Assembly (NCBI GenBank): GCA_903924465.1 | Contig: CAIYBN010000117.1 | Span: 1-54,087 of the forward strand | DNA length: 54,087 nt | From: an uncultured Myxococcales bacterium | GTDB taxonomy: Bacteria; Myxococcota_A; UBA9042 | Direction: 5' to 3' | Part shown: piece after piece, positions 25,808 to 34,182 of the stretch | Position numbering within the stretch: position 1 is the stretch's first letter | Layout: each line of letters starts with the position of its first letter | Made by a program: the position numbers and the translations under genes | Notes under the pieces: model-generated | What the model was told of the DNA's origin: nothing | Database searches by the model: none | Seen by the model: the letters and a program-made list of their open reading frames with translations, nothing else

Positions 25808-27595
25808 ATGGCAGTTGATACCAGCCGAGTATTGCGAATCGGTGTCGTCTGGCGAAGCCAGGTGGTTGCCGAACGTGTGCTCGATCGCCGCGTAGACGTG
25901 AGTGTCGGCAGTCGACCGGACAGCACCGTCAGCGTTTCCGCCAAGGATTACCCGGGCTTTCCAGCCAACGTGACGCTTGCCGTCGTCGATCACGGCGCCT
26001 ATCACGTCGTCCTGCCGGCAGATCCGGCGCACAAACTCGTCCTGCGCGGCGGGCCTCCAGGCAATGACGGCGTCGACAAGAGCCAGGTCAAGACGGTCGG
26101 CGGCCAGCGCATTTATCCGATCGAACCGTTTACCGGTGGCTCGGTGTCGCTCGGCGACCTGATCGTGATGTTCCAGTTCGTGCGCGGCGACGCGATTCCG
26201 ACCGTGACCCGCGAAGAGACCGTGCTGCGGATTGGCCTCGTCCACGAAGATCGCCTGCTTTCGGACGAAATTTTCCACGGTGACAAGCCGGTCGTGATCG
26301 GCGTTGGACCGACCAAGACGATCTCCTTGCCCGACGTGGACTACAAGGGAACGGACGCCAGCTTTGTCTTCGACAAGTCCGCCAACAAATTCCACGCGAA
26401 AATTCCCAAGGATTCTGTGTTCCGTCTGGCGGTCGAGGGCCAACCGGTCGTCGACAACAAGGACGCGCAGCAGAAGGGTCTGGTCAAGCTGGAAGGCGAG
26501 TTCGTGACGTTTGACGTGCCGCTGCGGGCGCGTGGTCGTTGCACGATGGGCCCGTACACGGTGCTCTTCCAGGTGGTCAAGCAGTCGATCACGGTGCCGA
26601 CGTTCGCCCGCAAGAGCTTGGCGTCAAAGCTCGCCGCACCGTTCCTGTCCGATTCCGTGTGGACGCTGTCGCTGCTCGGATCGATCGTGCTGATTGGCTC
26701 GATCGTCGGTCAGGCGCTGATGTTTTACAACACGCAGGGTCGCTTCCTGGACAAGTCCACGGCGGAAGAAGAGCTCGCGCACACGACTTTTGAGGTCGTG
26801 ATCGAGGAAAAAGAAGAGCCCAAGGACGAAAAGCCGGTCGTGGACATCATGTCCAAAGAGGCCAAGGAAGAGACGAAGAAAGAGATCGAGAAGGAAAAGA
26901 AGCCGGAAAAGAAGGCGCCTGCTGAGAAGCCGCAGTCGACCGGGCAGACGGTGGATCCGGAGACGCTCAAGCGCAATGCCCGCGAAGCCGTGGTCAAGAA
27001 CACCGTGGCTGGCGCGCTCGTGGGCGCGAACGGCGCGGCGACCAAGCTGTTTGCCGATGACGGCGGCGAGGGCGATGGGACCGTGACGGCCAAATTTGGC
27101 GGCGGCGGTGGCGACGAAGCCAACGGCGGACCCGGCGGCGGCGGCTTGAAGCTGGAAGGCGGCGGCGGTGGCGGCGGCACGATCGAGAAAGTCAAAGGCA
27201 AGGGCGGCGGCTTCGGCGAGCGCAAAGCCGATCTCGCCAAGGTGGACGCGCCGGTCAAGAAAGAGCCCGTCGCAGCCGTGAAACTCGGCGGCCTGGACGG
27301 CGACGACGGTGGCGACGGCAGTGGCAAGGACAACATCGCCAAGAAGGTCGCGGGCCGCGCGGCAGCGGTGAAAGCCTGTTACGAAGCCGCGTTGCGCGAC
27401 AATCCGGACGTCAGCGGCAAGGTGAAAGTGAGCTTCACGGTCGGCACCGCCGGCACGATCACCGACGTCACCGTGTCCGGCGCGGAAGGCGGTTTCCGGG
27501 ACTGCATTGAGAGCAAATTCCGCTCCATCCGTGGCTTGCCCATCCTGGCCGCGCCCAAGCAGTTCAATCAATCCTTCGTCTTCACCAAGAGCTGA
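25808..27595 (+). CDS. FHA-like/TonB-C (AgmX/GltG-type) trans-envelope protein, copy 2
   Basis: Predicted 595 aa, exactly the length of the upstream paralog and collinear with it: two N-terminal beta modules (about 9-126 and 139-257), membrane helix at about 283-306, a Lys/Glu-rich linker richer in KEEIEKEKK-type charge, the VDPETLKRNAREAVVKN block, Gly-rich stretches and the same TonB-like C-terminal domain. The ends differ at only a few residues, while the N-terminal modules differ strongly, so the two copies probably sense different cytoplasmic partners through one periplasmic output. The start at 25808 aligns with copy 1; the open frame extends 47 codons upstream through promoter and repeats. 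coaE follows after 29 bp. Confidence 0.92.
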   Translation: MAVDTSRVLRIGVVWRSQVVAERVLDRRVDVSVGSRPDSTVSVSAKDYPGFPANVTLAVVDHGAYHVVLPADPAHKLVLRGGPPGNDGVDKSQVKTVGGQRIYPIEPFTGGSVSLGDLIVMFQFVRGDAIPTVTREETVLRIGLVHEDRLLSDEIFHGDKPVVIGVGPTKTISLPDVDYKGTDASFVFDKSANKFHAKIPKDSVFRLAVEGQPVVDNKDAQQKGLVKLEGEFVTFDVPLRARGRCTMGPYTVLFQVVKQSITVPTFARKSLASKLAAPFLSDSVWTLSLLGSIVLIGSIVGQALMFYNTQGRFLDKSTAEEELAHTTFEVVIEEKEEPKDEKPVVDIMSKEAKEETKKEIEKEKKPEKKAPAEKPQSTGQTVDPETLKRNAREAVVKNTVAGALVGANGAATKLFADDGGEGDGTVTAKFGGGGGDEANGGPGGGGLKLEGGGGGGGTIEKVKGKGGGFGERKADLAKVDAPVKKEPVAAVKLGGLDGDDGGDGSGKDNIAKKVAGRAAAVKACYEAALRDNPDVSGKVKVSFTVGTAGTITDVTVSGAEGGFRDCIESKFRSIRGLPILAAPKQFNQSFVFTKS

Positions 27596-27624
27596 TCCGA
27601 CCCGCTGCAAGGCACGAGGCTGGC

Positions 27625-28218
27625 ATGTTTGTCCTCGGTCTGACAGGCGGCATCGGCTGTGGCAAATCAACCGTTGCCAGTCAGTTGGCGAAACTCGGTG
27701 CGCGCGTCTTGGACGGCGATCGCGTGGCGCGAGACGTGGTACAGCCGGACACGCCGGGCCTTGCGCGGATCATCGCGCGTTTTGGGACCGGCATGCTGCA
27801 AGCCGACGGCCAACTCGATCGGCCGCAGCTGGGGCAACTGGTGTTCCAGGATGGACAGGCGCGCCTGGACCTGAATGCCCTGCTGCATCCGCTGATTGTG
27901 GAGCGGCTCCGCGCGGGCGTGGCCCAAGCGCAGTCGGACGGCGTGCGCGTGTGCGTGCTCGACGTGCCGCTGCTGCTGGAAATGACGCCGGGTGTGCCGT
28001 GTGACGCGGTGTGGACGGTCGAGTGCGCGCCGCAGACCCAAGTGGCGCGCATCGTCGCACGCAACGGGCTCACGGCGGAGCAAGCGCGCGCCCGCATCGC
28101 CGCGCAGTGGTCGGGGGACCGTCGCAAGGCGGCGGCGACGGCGGTTCTTGACAATGACGGCACGCTGGCGGAGCTTGAGGCGCGCATTGCGCAACTCTGG
28201 CGCCAGTTGCCCAACTGA
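27625..28218 (+). CDS. coaE: Dephospho-CoA kinase
   Basis: Predicted 197 aa, the usual length. It phosphorylates the 3'-hydroxyl of dephospho-CoA with ATP, the last step of CoA synthesis. It has the P-loop GGIGCGKST (8-16), a DGDRVARDVV substrate block, the HPLIVERL motif, VLDVPLLLE and the lid region RIVARNGLT followed by ARARIAAQ. GAGG lies 5 nt before the start. It lies in the plus-strand run between a TonB-C protein and an SDR, 29 bp and 33 bp from its neighbours, so co-transcription is likely without a shared pathway. Confidence 0.96.
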   Translation: MFVLGLTGGIGCGKSTVASQLAKLGARVLDGDRVARDVVQPDTPGLARIIARFGTGMLQADGQLDRPQLGQLVFQDGQARLDLNALLHPLIVERLRAGVAQAQSDGVRVCVLDVPLLLEMTPGVPCDAVWTVECAPQTQVARIVARNGLTAEQARARIAAQWSGDRRKAAATAVLDNDGTLAELEARIAQLWRQLPN

Positions 28219-28251
28219 CGCGAACGGCGCGCCGCAAGGAAGGAAACGTTC

Positions 28252-29307
28252 ATGGCCAGCGCAAAAACCGTCCTGGTGACTGGCTTTCCCACCGACGTCG
28301 CCCGCGAGCAGATTCGCCTGCTGGTGGAGGGTGGCGACCGCGTGCTGCTGCTCGTGCGCGCCAAGTTCATGCCGGACGCACACGCTTTTGCCGTGGAACT
28401 GCTGCGCGGCGGCAATCCTGAGCAGATCGCGTTCCTGCAAGGCGACATCCTGGAGCTCGATTTGGGGCTCACCGGCGCGCAGGTGCGGATGATTCACGCG
28501 GAAGTGCAGGAAGTACACCACGCGGCGGCGATTTCCTATTTGGGCATCCAGGCGTCGCGGATGCGCGAAGTCAACGTGGAAGGGCTGCGGGAAGTGCTGG
28601 AAGTGTGTCTGGGGATGCGACGGCTGGAGCGCATTTGCCTGTGGTCGACGGCTTTTGTCGCCGGCGATCGTCAGGGCGTGGTGCGCGAGGACGAACTGTT
28701 CGTCGGTCAACACTTTCGCAATGCGTATGAAGAGACGAAGGCGGAAGCGGAGCGCCTGGCACGGACCGCCATGGCCAAGCTGCCGGTGACCATCGTGCGG
28801 CCGCCCATTCTGGTGGGCGATTCGCGCACGGGCGCAGTGTCGCGTTTGGACGGCCCGTATTTGCTCGTCAACGCCATCTTGCACGCGGGCCAGACGCCCG
28901 TGCCGCTGCCGGGCCGTGGACAGCATCCCCTGCACCTCGTGCCGGTCGACTACGCCGCTCGCGCCGCGCTGTTCCTCACGCGCCATCCAGACGCGCTGGG
29001 CGGCACGTTTCACCTGACCGATCCGCAGCCGTTGACCGCGCGGCAGTTCTATGACGCCGTGGCCGACGCCGCCAACAAGCCGCGACCGACGCTCTTTCTG
29101 CCCGAGGGCCTGAGCCGCGCGATGCTGAACCTGCCGCTCGTCCGCGACTTTGTCCGCAACGAACGAACTTTTCTCGACTGGTTTGACACCGACGTCTACT
29201 ACGACAACAGCCACGCGCGGGCGCTTTTGGGCCCCAGCGGCATCGAATGCCCGCCTGTTCCGTCGTACGTGGACGCCCTTGTGCGTCACGTTCGCGAACG
29301 CACTTGA
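28252..29307 (+). CDS. Extended SDR-family NAD(P)-binding protein (thioester-reductase-like)
   Basis: Predicted 351 aa with a Rossmann fold. The nucleotide motif is diverged: TGFPTDVA (10-17) where the family has TGxxGxxG. Other signatures are present: GDI (64-66), HHAAA (89-93), active-site Ser132 in LWSTAFVAG and YEETK (Tyr159, Lys163). The order and the VRPPILVGDSRTG block resemble thioester or acyl-CoA reductase SDRs. The substrate is unknown. The C-terminal region (about 270-345) looks like a cofactor-independent helical cap. GGAAGG lies 8 nt upstream. It is in an operon with coaE. Confidence 0.88.
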   Translation: MASAKTVLVTGFPTDVAREQIRLLVEGGDRVLLLVRAKFMPDAHAFAVELLRGGNPEQIAFLQGDILELDLGLTGAQVRMIHAEVQEVHHAAAISYLGIQASRMREVNVEGLREVLEVCLGMRRLERICLWSTAFVAGDRQGVVREDELFVGQHFRNAYEETKAEAERLARTAMAKLPVTIVRPPILVGDSRTGAVSRLDGPYLLVNAILHAGQTPVPLPGRGQHPLHLVPVDYAARAALFLTRHPDALGGTFHLTDPQPLTARQFYDAVADAANKPRPTLFLPEGLSRAMLNLPLVRDFVRNERTFLDWFDTDVYYDNSHARALLGPSGIECPPVPSYVDALVRHVRERT

Positions 29308-29309
29308 CG

Positions 29310-29338
29310 TTGATTTCGACCCGACTCAGTGCTACCCT
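29310..29338 (+). promoter_or_regulatory. Possible promoter of the FHA-GGDEF gene
   Basis: TTGATT (29310-29315), 17-bp spacer, TACCCT (29333-29338). It matches consensus only partly. It lies just after the SDR stop codon in a 153-bp gap. Confidence 0.3.
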
Positions 29339-29460
29339 CACTTGCGACAGCGATGCCAGTGCTTTTGTGCGGTACCTCCCCCGTGCGCACAATTGTGGAT
29401 GCTGCATGCTGTCGTGATGTTTCACGCTGAGATCACAACATCAGCCGACCGCCGGCATTC

Positions 29461-30366
29461 ATGGGAACGCGCATGGTCCGTTCGTCACCGCTTGACGCCC
29501 AAACCCGCATCACTTCCGTCCGCGACGTTCTGACAATGAACGCGACGCGCGACGCCTATCTGGTCCAGGTACGCGGCCCGGATTTGGGTCGGCGCCTGTT
29601 GTTGAACGACCGCCAGATCACGATCGGCCGTGACCCGGACAACACCATCGTGCTCAAGAGCGACAGCGTGTCGCGGGTGCACGCGCGAATCGAGCCCTGG
29701 GAAGGCGGTCATCGCGTCGTCGACAACCAGTCCACCAACGGCACGTACCGCAACAACGTGCTGATCAAAGGCCAAGAAGTCCTGGTCTCCGGCGACTACG
29801 TTCAGGCCGGTGACGCGATCTTCAAGTACTTGGCCGGCGACAACATTGAAGTGGCGTACCACGAAGAGATCTACCGCCTGACAATTGAAGACAGTCTGAC
29901 GCAGGTGGCCAACAAGCGCGCGCTGCTGGACTTCCTGGAGAAGGAATTCGCCCGCGCCAAGCGCTACCAGCGGCCGCTGACGGTGATCATGATCGATCTC
30001 GACCACTTCAAGCGCGTCAATGACGGCTATGGTCACCTGATGGGCGACTTTGTGCTGCGGGAATTCGCCCGCTTGACCGCCGCGAGGATCCGCCGCGAGG
30101 AGATGTTTGCCCGTTACGGCGGTGAAGAATTTTGCGTGGTGCTGCCAGAACTTGATCGTCCTGCGGCCATCAAGTTCGCCGAAGTGATTCGCGGTCAGAT
30201 CGAAGAGCATTCATTTGAATTTGAAGGCAATGTCCTCAAAATGACAGCGAGTTTCGGTGTTGCTGAGCTGATCGATGCCATGGGACGACCCGACGACCTG
30301 CTCCTGCATTCCGACGAGAACTTGTACAAGGCGAAGCACGAAGGTCGCAACCGCGTCGTCGGCTAG
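29461..30366 (+). CDS. FHA-domain diguanylate cyclase
   Basis: Predicted up to 301 aa. The FHA domain (about 33-125) has IGRDPDN, SRVH (Ser71, His74) and NQSTNGT, the phosphothreonine-binding residues. The GGDEF domain (about 140-300) has the active motif GGEEF (220-224), DLDHFKRVND for metal binding and YGHLMGD. It makes c-di-GMP from two GTP, probably gated by phosphoprotein binding; the PEGA kinase is a plausible but unproven source. The inhibitory I-site RxxD reads RREE (211-214), so product feedback may be lost. The start is uncertain: ATG at 29461, 29473 or 29536 all precede the FHA domain. Confidence 0.94.
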   Translation: MGTRMVRSSPLDAQTRITSVRDVLTMNATRDAYLVQVRGPDLGRRLLLNDRQITIGRDPDNTIVLKSDSVSRVHARIEPWEGGHRVVDNQSTNGTYRNNVLIKGQEVLVSGDYVQAGDAIFKYLAGDNIEVAYHEEIYRLTIEDSLTQVANKRALLDFLEKEFARAKRYQRPLTVIMIDLDHFKRVNDGYGHLMGDFVLREFARLTAARIRREEMFARYGGEEFCVVLPELDRPAAIKFAEVIRGQIEEHSFEFEGNVLKMTASFGVAELIDAMGRPDDLLLHSDENLYKAKHEGRNRVVG

Positions 30367-30502
30367 TTCCACGCCACGCCAGGTTTGCAGCGATTTGGTC
30401 TGTTGAAATCGCGACTTCTGCGCGGCAGCGCGGCCAAGGCTTGCGGTCTGCCGCTCCCTCGACATTTGCGCGACTTTTCGGCAGTCTGTCACCGGGTAGG
30501 GG

Positions 30503-32401
30503 ATGGCATACCGAACGCACAACAGTTGGCTCTGGCTGCGCAAATGGCTGACCCTTTGGTCCCCCATCTTCCTGCTGGCGTGCGGCGGCAACAGCTGCGC
30601 GTCGTGCTCCGTTCAGGGCACGGCACCGGTGACGCCCAACGCGCTGGTGCTGCCGGAGACGCTCAAGCTGCGCATCACCCAGCATGGGTTCGACGTGGTG
30701 GCGCAGGAAATCAAGCCGCTGATGCTGGCTGTTCTGGGTGAAAACCAGAATGGCCAAGCGGTGTTGGACATCAGCAAGTTGCTCGGCCCGGTCGCTATCA
30801 ACCTGAACGGCGGGCTGGGCCTGTTCAAGAGCAGCGCGTCATTGCGCCAGCTCGTGCTGACGCTGGATGTCCAAGGCATGCAGCTGACGCTGGTCGATCC
30901 CAGTGATCCCGCAAAGTTGCGGCTGACGCTTGACCATGGCCAAGTGGGCGTGGTGTCGGGCGTGGTCGCAGGCGACGCGTCCTTCGCCGGCATCAGCTCC
31001 AACGCGGCGTGCCAGGTCAAAAACGGCATCCACGTGGGCCAGCCGGACGAGCATTTGGCGACGCTGTCGACGACGCTGGACTTGGAACTGGGCGTGGACG
31101 CCAACGGTCAACTGGCCGCGAACGCGCAGCTTGTGTCCCTGCAGCTGCACGATCTGGGCTTTGGCCTCGACAAGGACTGCTCGCTGCCGGAATGCACCGA
31201 TCAGGTCCTGATTGAAGATCCGTGCCTGGAGTGCAACATCTGCTTGGCCGGCAATCTCGCTGGCGATGCGACGCAAATGCTCACGGCGGCGCTGGAACCG
31301 ATCCTCGGCCAGGTGCTCGTCACGCTGGGCAACGCCATTGGCACGCAGCTGCTGTTCAAGGCACTGAACGGCAAGCCGCTGGATATCGAATTGCCTTTGG
31401 ACGTCGAGCAGTTGACCGGCAAGCTGGGGCCGCTGGGACCGCTGTTGGGACCGGCCGAGCTGATCTACCTGCGCGGCAAACCGTCGCCGCATGCATTTGT
31501 CGTGCACGATCAGGGGCTTGACGCGACCCTGGACGGCGCGCTGTATGCCAAGGCCAACCCGTGCGTGATTGACGCCGGGGAAGATGCGACGACGGTATTC
31601 GCCCAGTTGCCCCAAACGCCGCCTCCGGCCATGCCGCTCACGTTGTTGCAACCGGTCAAAGGCGGCGCGGGTGTGACCAAGACGGTGGACGTCGGCGTGC
31701 TGTTGAGTCGCAGCGTGGTGGAGGAAGGCCTGTGGTCGCTGCTGCGGTCCGGGCTGTTCTGCGCGGGCGTGGATTCGCGCCAGCTGTGGTCCCTGTCGCA
31801 AGGCAAGCTGCTGTTGTCCGCAGACGCCGTGGATCTGTTCATGCCAGGCGTGCGGCAACTTGCGGGGTTGCCGCTGGATCACGCACCGGCTGCGGTGCGC
31901 ATCTCGATCCTGCCGTCGGCCAACCCGAATGACGCCCCGCGGACGAATCTGCAGCATCTCGCGACCGGCGGCGTGCGCCTGACCGCGCAGCTGAAACGGA
32001 TGGCGATCGGTCTGGAAGTCGCGGTCCAAGGCCGTTGGCTCACGGTGCTGGAAGCGCGGGCTGACGTGCATGTCACCGCAAGCCTGAGCACGCCCGCCGG
32101 TAAGCTGGCGATCGCGGTCGAGAGCGTCTCGCTCGGCGCGCTGAACATCGAGGAAGACAGCCTGTTCCCGCACGCCCACATCGCCGACATCGTGCCTGCC
32201 GTTGTGCAAGCTGCGGTCGGTCTGCTGCTGGCGCAACCGTTGGAGCTGGACTTCGACGCCGCGACGCTCGTGACGCAAACGCTTGGCTTGCCGCTGACGG
32301 CGGAAATCGTCGGCTTGGATGCGCTCGGCGACAGCGCGAGCCAGTCGGGTGAGGATTGGCTGGTGCTGGGTCTGGGCCTGCAACCGGGGGCGAAGCCATG
32401 A
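30503..32401 (+). CDS. Large exported lipoprotein, unknown function
   Basis: Predicted 632 aa. The signal peptide ends in a good lipobox (FLLAC, Cys27). The mature part is rich in Leu/Val/Ala with long alternating hydrophobic strands (LRQLVLTLDVQGMQLTLVD, DLELGVDANGQLAANAQLV), few charged residues and two central Cys-rich loops (DKDCSLPEC, PCLECNIC). The strand-rich, lipophilic character recalls tubular lipid-binding (TULIP) proteins, but this is only a composition-based guess. The next gene's ATG overlaps its stop codon (ATGA), so the two lipoproteins are translated together and probably work together. Confidence 0.87.
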   Translation: MAYRTHNSWLWLRKWLTLWSPIFLLACGGNSCASCSVQGTAPVTPNALVLPETLKLRITQHGFDVVAQEIKPLMLAVLGENQNGQAVLDISKLLGPVAINLNGGLGLFKSSASLRQLVLTLDVQGMQLTLVDPSDPAKLRLTLDHGQVGVVSGVVAGDASFAGISSNAACQVKNGIHVGQPDEHLATLSTTLDLELGVDANGQLAANAQLVSLQLHDLGFGLDKDCSLPECTDQVLIEDPCLECNICLAGNLAGDATQMLTAALEPILGQVLVTLGNAIGTQLLFKALNGKPLDIELPLDVEQLTGKLGPLGPLLGPAELIYLRGKPSPHAFVVHDQGLDATLDGALYAKANPCVIDAGEDATTVFAQLPQTPPPAMPLTLLQPVKGGAGVTKTVDVGVLLSRSVVEEGLWSLLRSGLFCAGVDSRQLWSLSQGKLLLSADAVDLFMPGVRQLAGLPLDHAPAAVRISILPSANPNDAPRTNLQHLATGGVRLTAQLKRMAIGLEVAVQGRWLTVLEARADVHVTASLSTPAGKLAIAVESVSLGALNIEEDSLFPHAHIADIVPAVVQAAVGLLLAQPLELDFDAATLVTQTLGLPLTAEIVGLDALGDSASQSGEDWLVLGLGLQPGAKP

Positions 32402-34116
32402 AGCACCTGTGGCTCCTCGTTGCACTTGCGGCATGCAGCCGTGCCGGACCCGAGTGGCCCGTACCCTGCACTGTCACGGCCGAATGTCCTTCGGGCTATC
32501 ACTGCGGCCTCGACAAGCACTGCCGCTCCGATGTGCCGTGCCAAATCGACGACGACTGCTGCCTCGGCGAACGGTGCGTGGATCTGACCTGCCAACTGCG
32601 CACCAACTGCTCGTCCAATTCGCCTTGCGCGCGTCCCGGCCAAGTCTGCGCGGGCAGTTTGTGCGTTGCGGAACTCTGCGACGGCGACCAGAGCTGCGCG
32701 ACCGGCACGCACTGCTGGGATGGCCATTGCGTCGACCACGTGCCGTGTGGTGGACCGTGCGCCAGCGATCAAGCCTGCGCCGTGGCCGTCGACCGTTGCG
32801 TACCCCTGCACAGCGCGCACGCGATCTGCGCGGCCGGCACGATGCGCGTGATCGACGATGAGAATCGGTTGAATGAGGGCTGCCAGGCGCTGCCCGAATC
32901 CACGCACTGCGTGGGCCTGCCGAGCCTGCCGGAAGGCTCCTATGGCACGCCCTCGGTCGCACTGGCCATGGGCACGACGCTGGTGGTGCTGGCCTACGAC
33001 CAGACCTACGGCGACGTCGTGCTGGCGCGCCACGATCCATCACCGCCTTTCCAACGCCGCGATCTGGCGGTGCTGACGGGTCTGCCGACGAACGCGCCGG
33101 TGGTAGGCGATACGGCCGGGCCACGAAGCGGCGTCGCGGAGCCGGGGCCAGACCGCGGGCGGGTGCTGGCAGGCGCCGTGGACAGCCAGAATCGGCTGAT
33201 TGCCGCGCTGCGCGACGACACGGCGGATACGCTGCGCTACCTGAGGTTCGATGCGACGGGCATCCACGAGCATGTCCTGAGTACGGTCAAGGGCGTCGGT
33301 CGTGCGATCGCGCTGCGCATCGACCCGCAGGATCGTCCGGCGGTGCTGACGTTCCGGCCGGCGCAGGGGATCGATGGCAGTCACCTGCTGCTGCTGCGCG
33401 CGACGACGGACACGCCGAATGCCGCGACCGATTGGGTGACCGAGGAGCTCGACGCCGATGCGGGCAGTCCGACCGCGACGGCGCAGCCACCGCTGGACGA
33501 CGACCCGCATGGGCGCGGCGCGTGGCTGGATCTGGCGCGCGGCGACGATGGGCTGTGGCTGGCAGCCGCGTACAGCACAACTGAGCACAATTTGCGCATT
33601 TACCACCAGCAGTTGCCGACCGGTTGGAAGCATGCCGACGTGCCTGCGAGCGCCATTCCGGGCGGCTCGAGCGACTTTGGCCGCTTCGTGTCGCTGCAAG
33701 CCCAGCCGGACGGCAGGGCGCTGGCGGTGTGCGAAGAACACGGCCGCGGCCGCTTGCTGCTGGTGCGCGAGACCGATACGGGTTTCACGGTGCGGGTCCT
33801 GGACACCGGCGACCGGACCGATGGCCATCACCGTGTGGGTGCCGATGCGCGGCTGGTCCGCCATGTTTCCGGTGGCTTGTACGTGTTGCATCAGGACACC
33901 CGCCGCGCCGACTTGCTGACGGCGAAATTGAGCAACGTGGACGCGCCGCCGGTGACCTCGGTTCTGCAAGCAGATTCCGCGGCGGGCTTTTCGCCGAGTC
34001 TTTGCGCGCTGGGAACCAAAGCCTGGGTGGCCAGCAGTGGTGTTCTGGACGTCCTGCCCAACGGCCAGGTCCGGCGCCACGTCGTCTTGACGGGCGTGAT
34101 CTGGCTGGGCGAATGA
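32398..34116 (+). CDS. Cys-rich lipoprotein with propeller-like C-terminal domain
   Basis: Predicted 572 aa, starting at the ATGA overlap with the previous lipoprotein. Signal peptide with lipobox LAAC (Cys13). Residues 20-140 contain about 24 cysteines in spaced units (CTVTAECPSGYHC, CQIDDDC) of the kind seen in Myxococcota surface proteins. The remaining 400 residues carry repeated blades with LVVLAYDQ, RVLAGAVDSQNRLIAAL and RPAVLTFRP, suggesting a beta-propeller. No enzyme motif is seen. Probably an outer-membrane partner of the 632-aa lipoprotein. Confidence 0.87.
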   Translation: MKHLWLLVALAACSRAGPEWPVPCTVTAECPSGYHCGLDKHCRSDVPCQIDDDCCLGERCVDLTCQLRTNCSSNSPCARPGQVCAGSLCVAELCDGDQSCATGTHCWDGHCVDHVPCGGPCASDQACAVAVDRCVPLHSAHAICAAGTMRVIDDENRLNEGCQALPESTHCVGLPSLPEGSYGTPSVALAMGTTLVVLAYDQTYGDVVLARHDPSPPFQRRDLAVLTGLPTNAPVVGDTAGPRSGVAEPGPDRGRVLAGAVDSQNRLIAALRDDTADTLRYLRFDATGIHEHVLSTVKGVGRAIALRIDPQDRPAVLTFRPAQGIDGSHLLLLRATTDTPNAATDWVTEELDADAGSPTATAQPPLDDDPHGRGAWLDLARGDDGLWLAAAYSTTEHNLRIYHQQLPTGWKHADVPASAIPGGSSDFGRFVSLQAQPDGRALAVCEEHGRGRLLLVRETDTGFTVRVLDTGDRTDGHHRVGADARLVRHVSGGLYVLHQDTRRADLLTAKLSNVDAPPVTSVLQADSAAGFSPSLCALGTKAWVASSGVLDVLPNGQVRRHVVLTGVIWLGE

Positions 34117-34182
34117 CGGCCCTGCGGAGAATTTCTTGTTTTCGGATGACGATTGGCTACCGTCAGTGCCCCGGAGGTGCCC

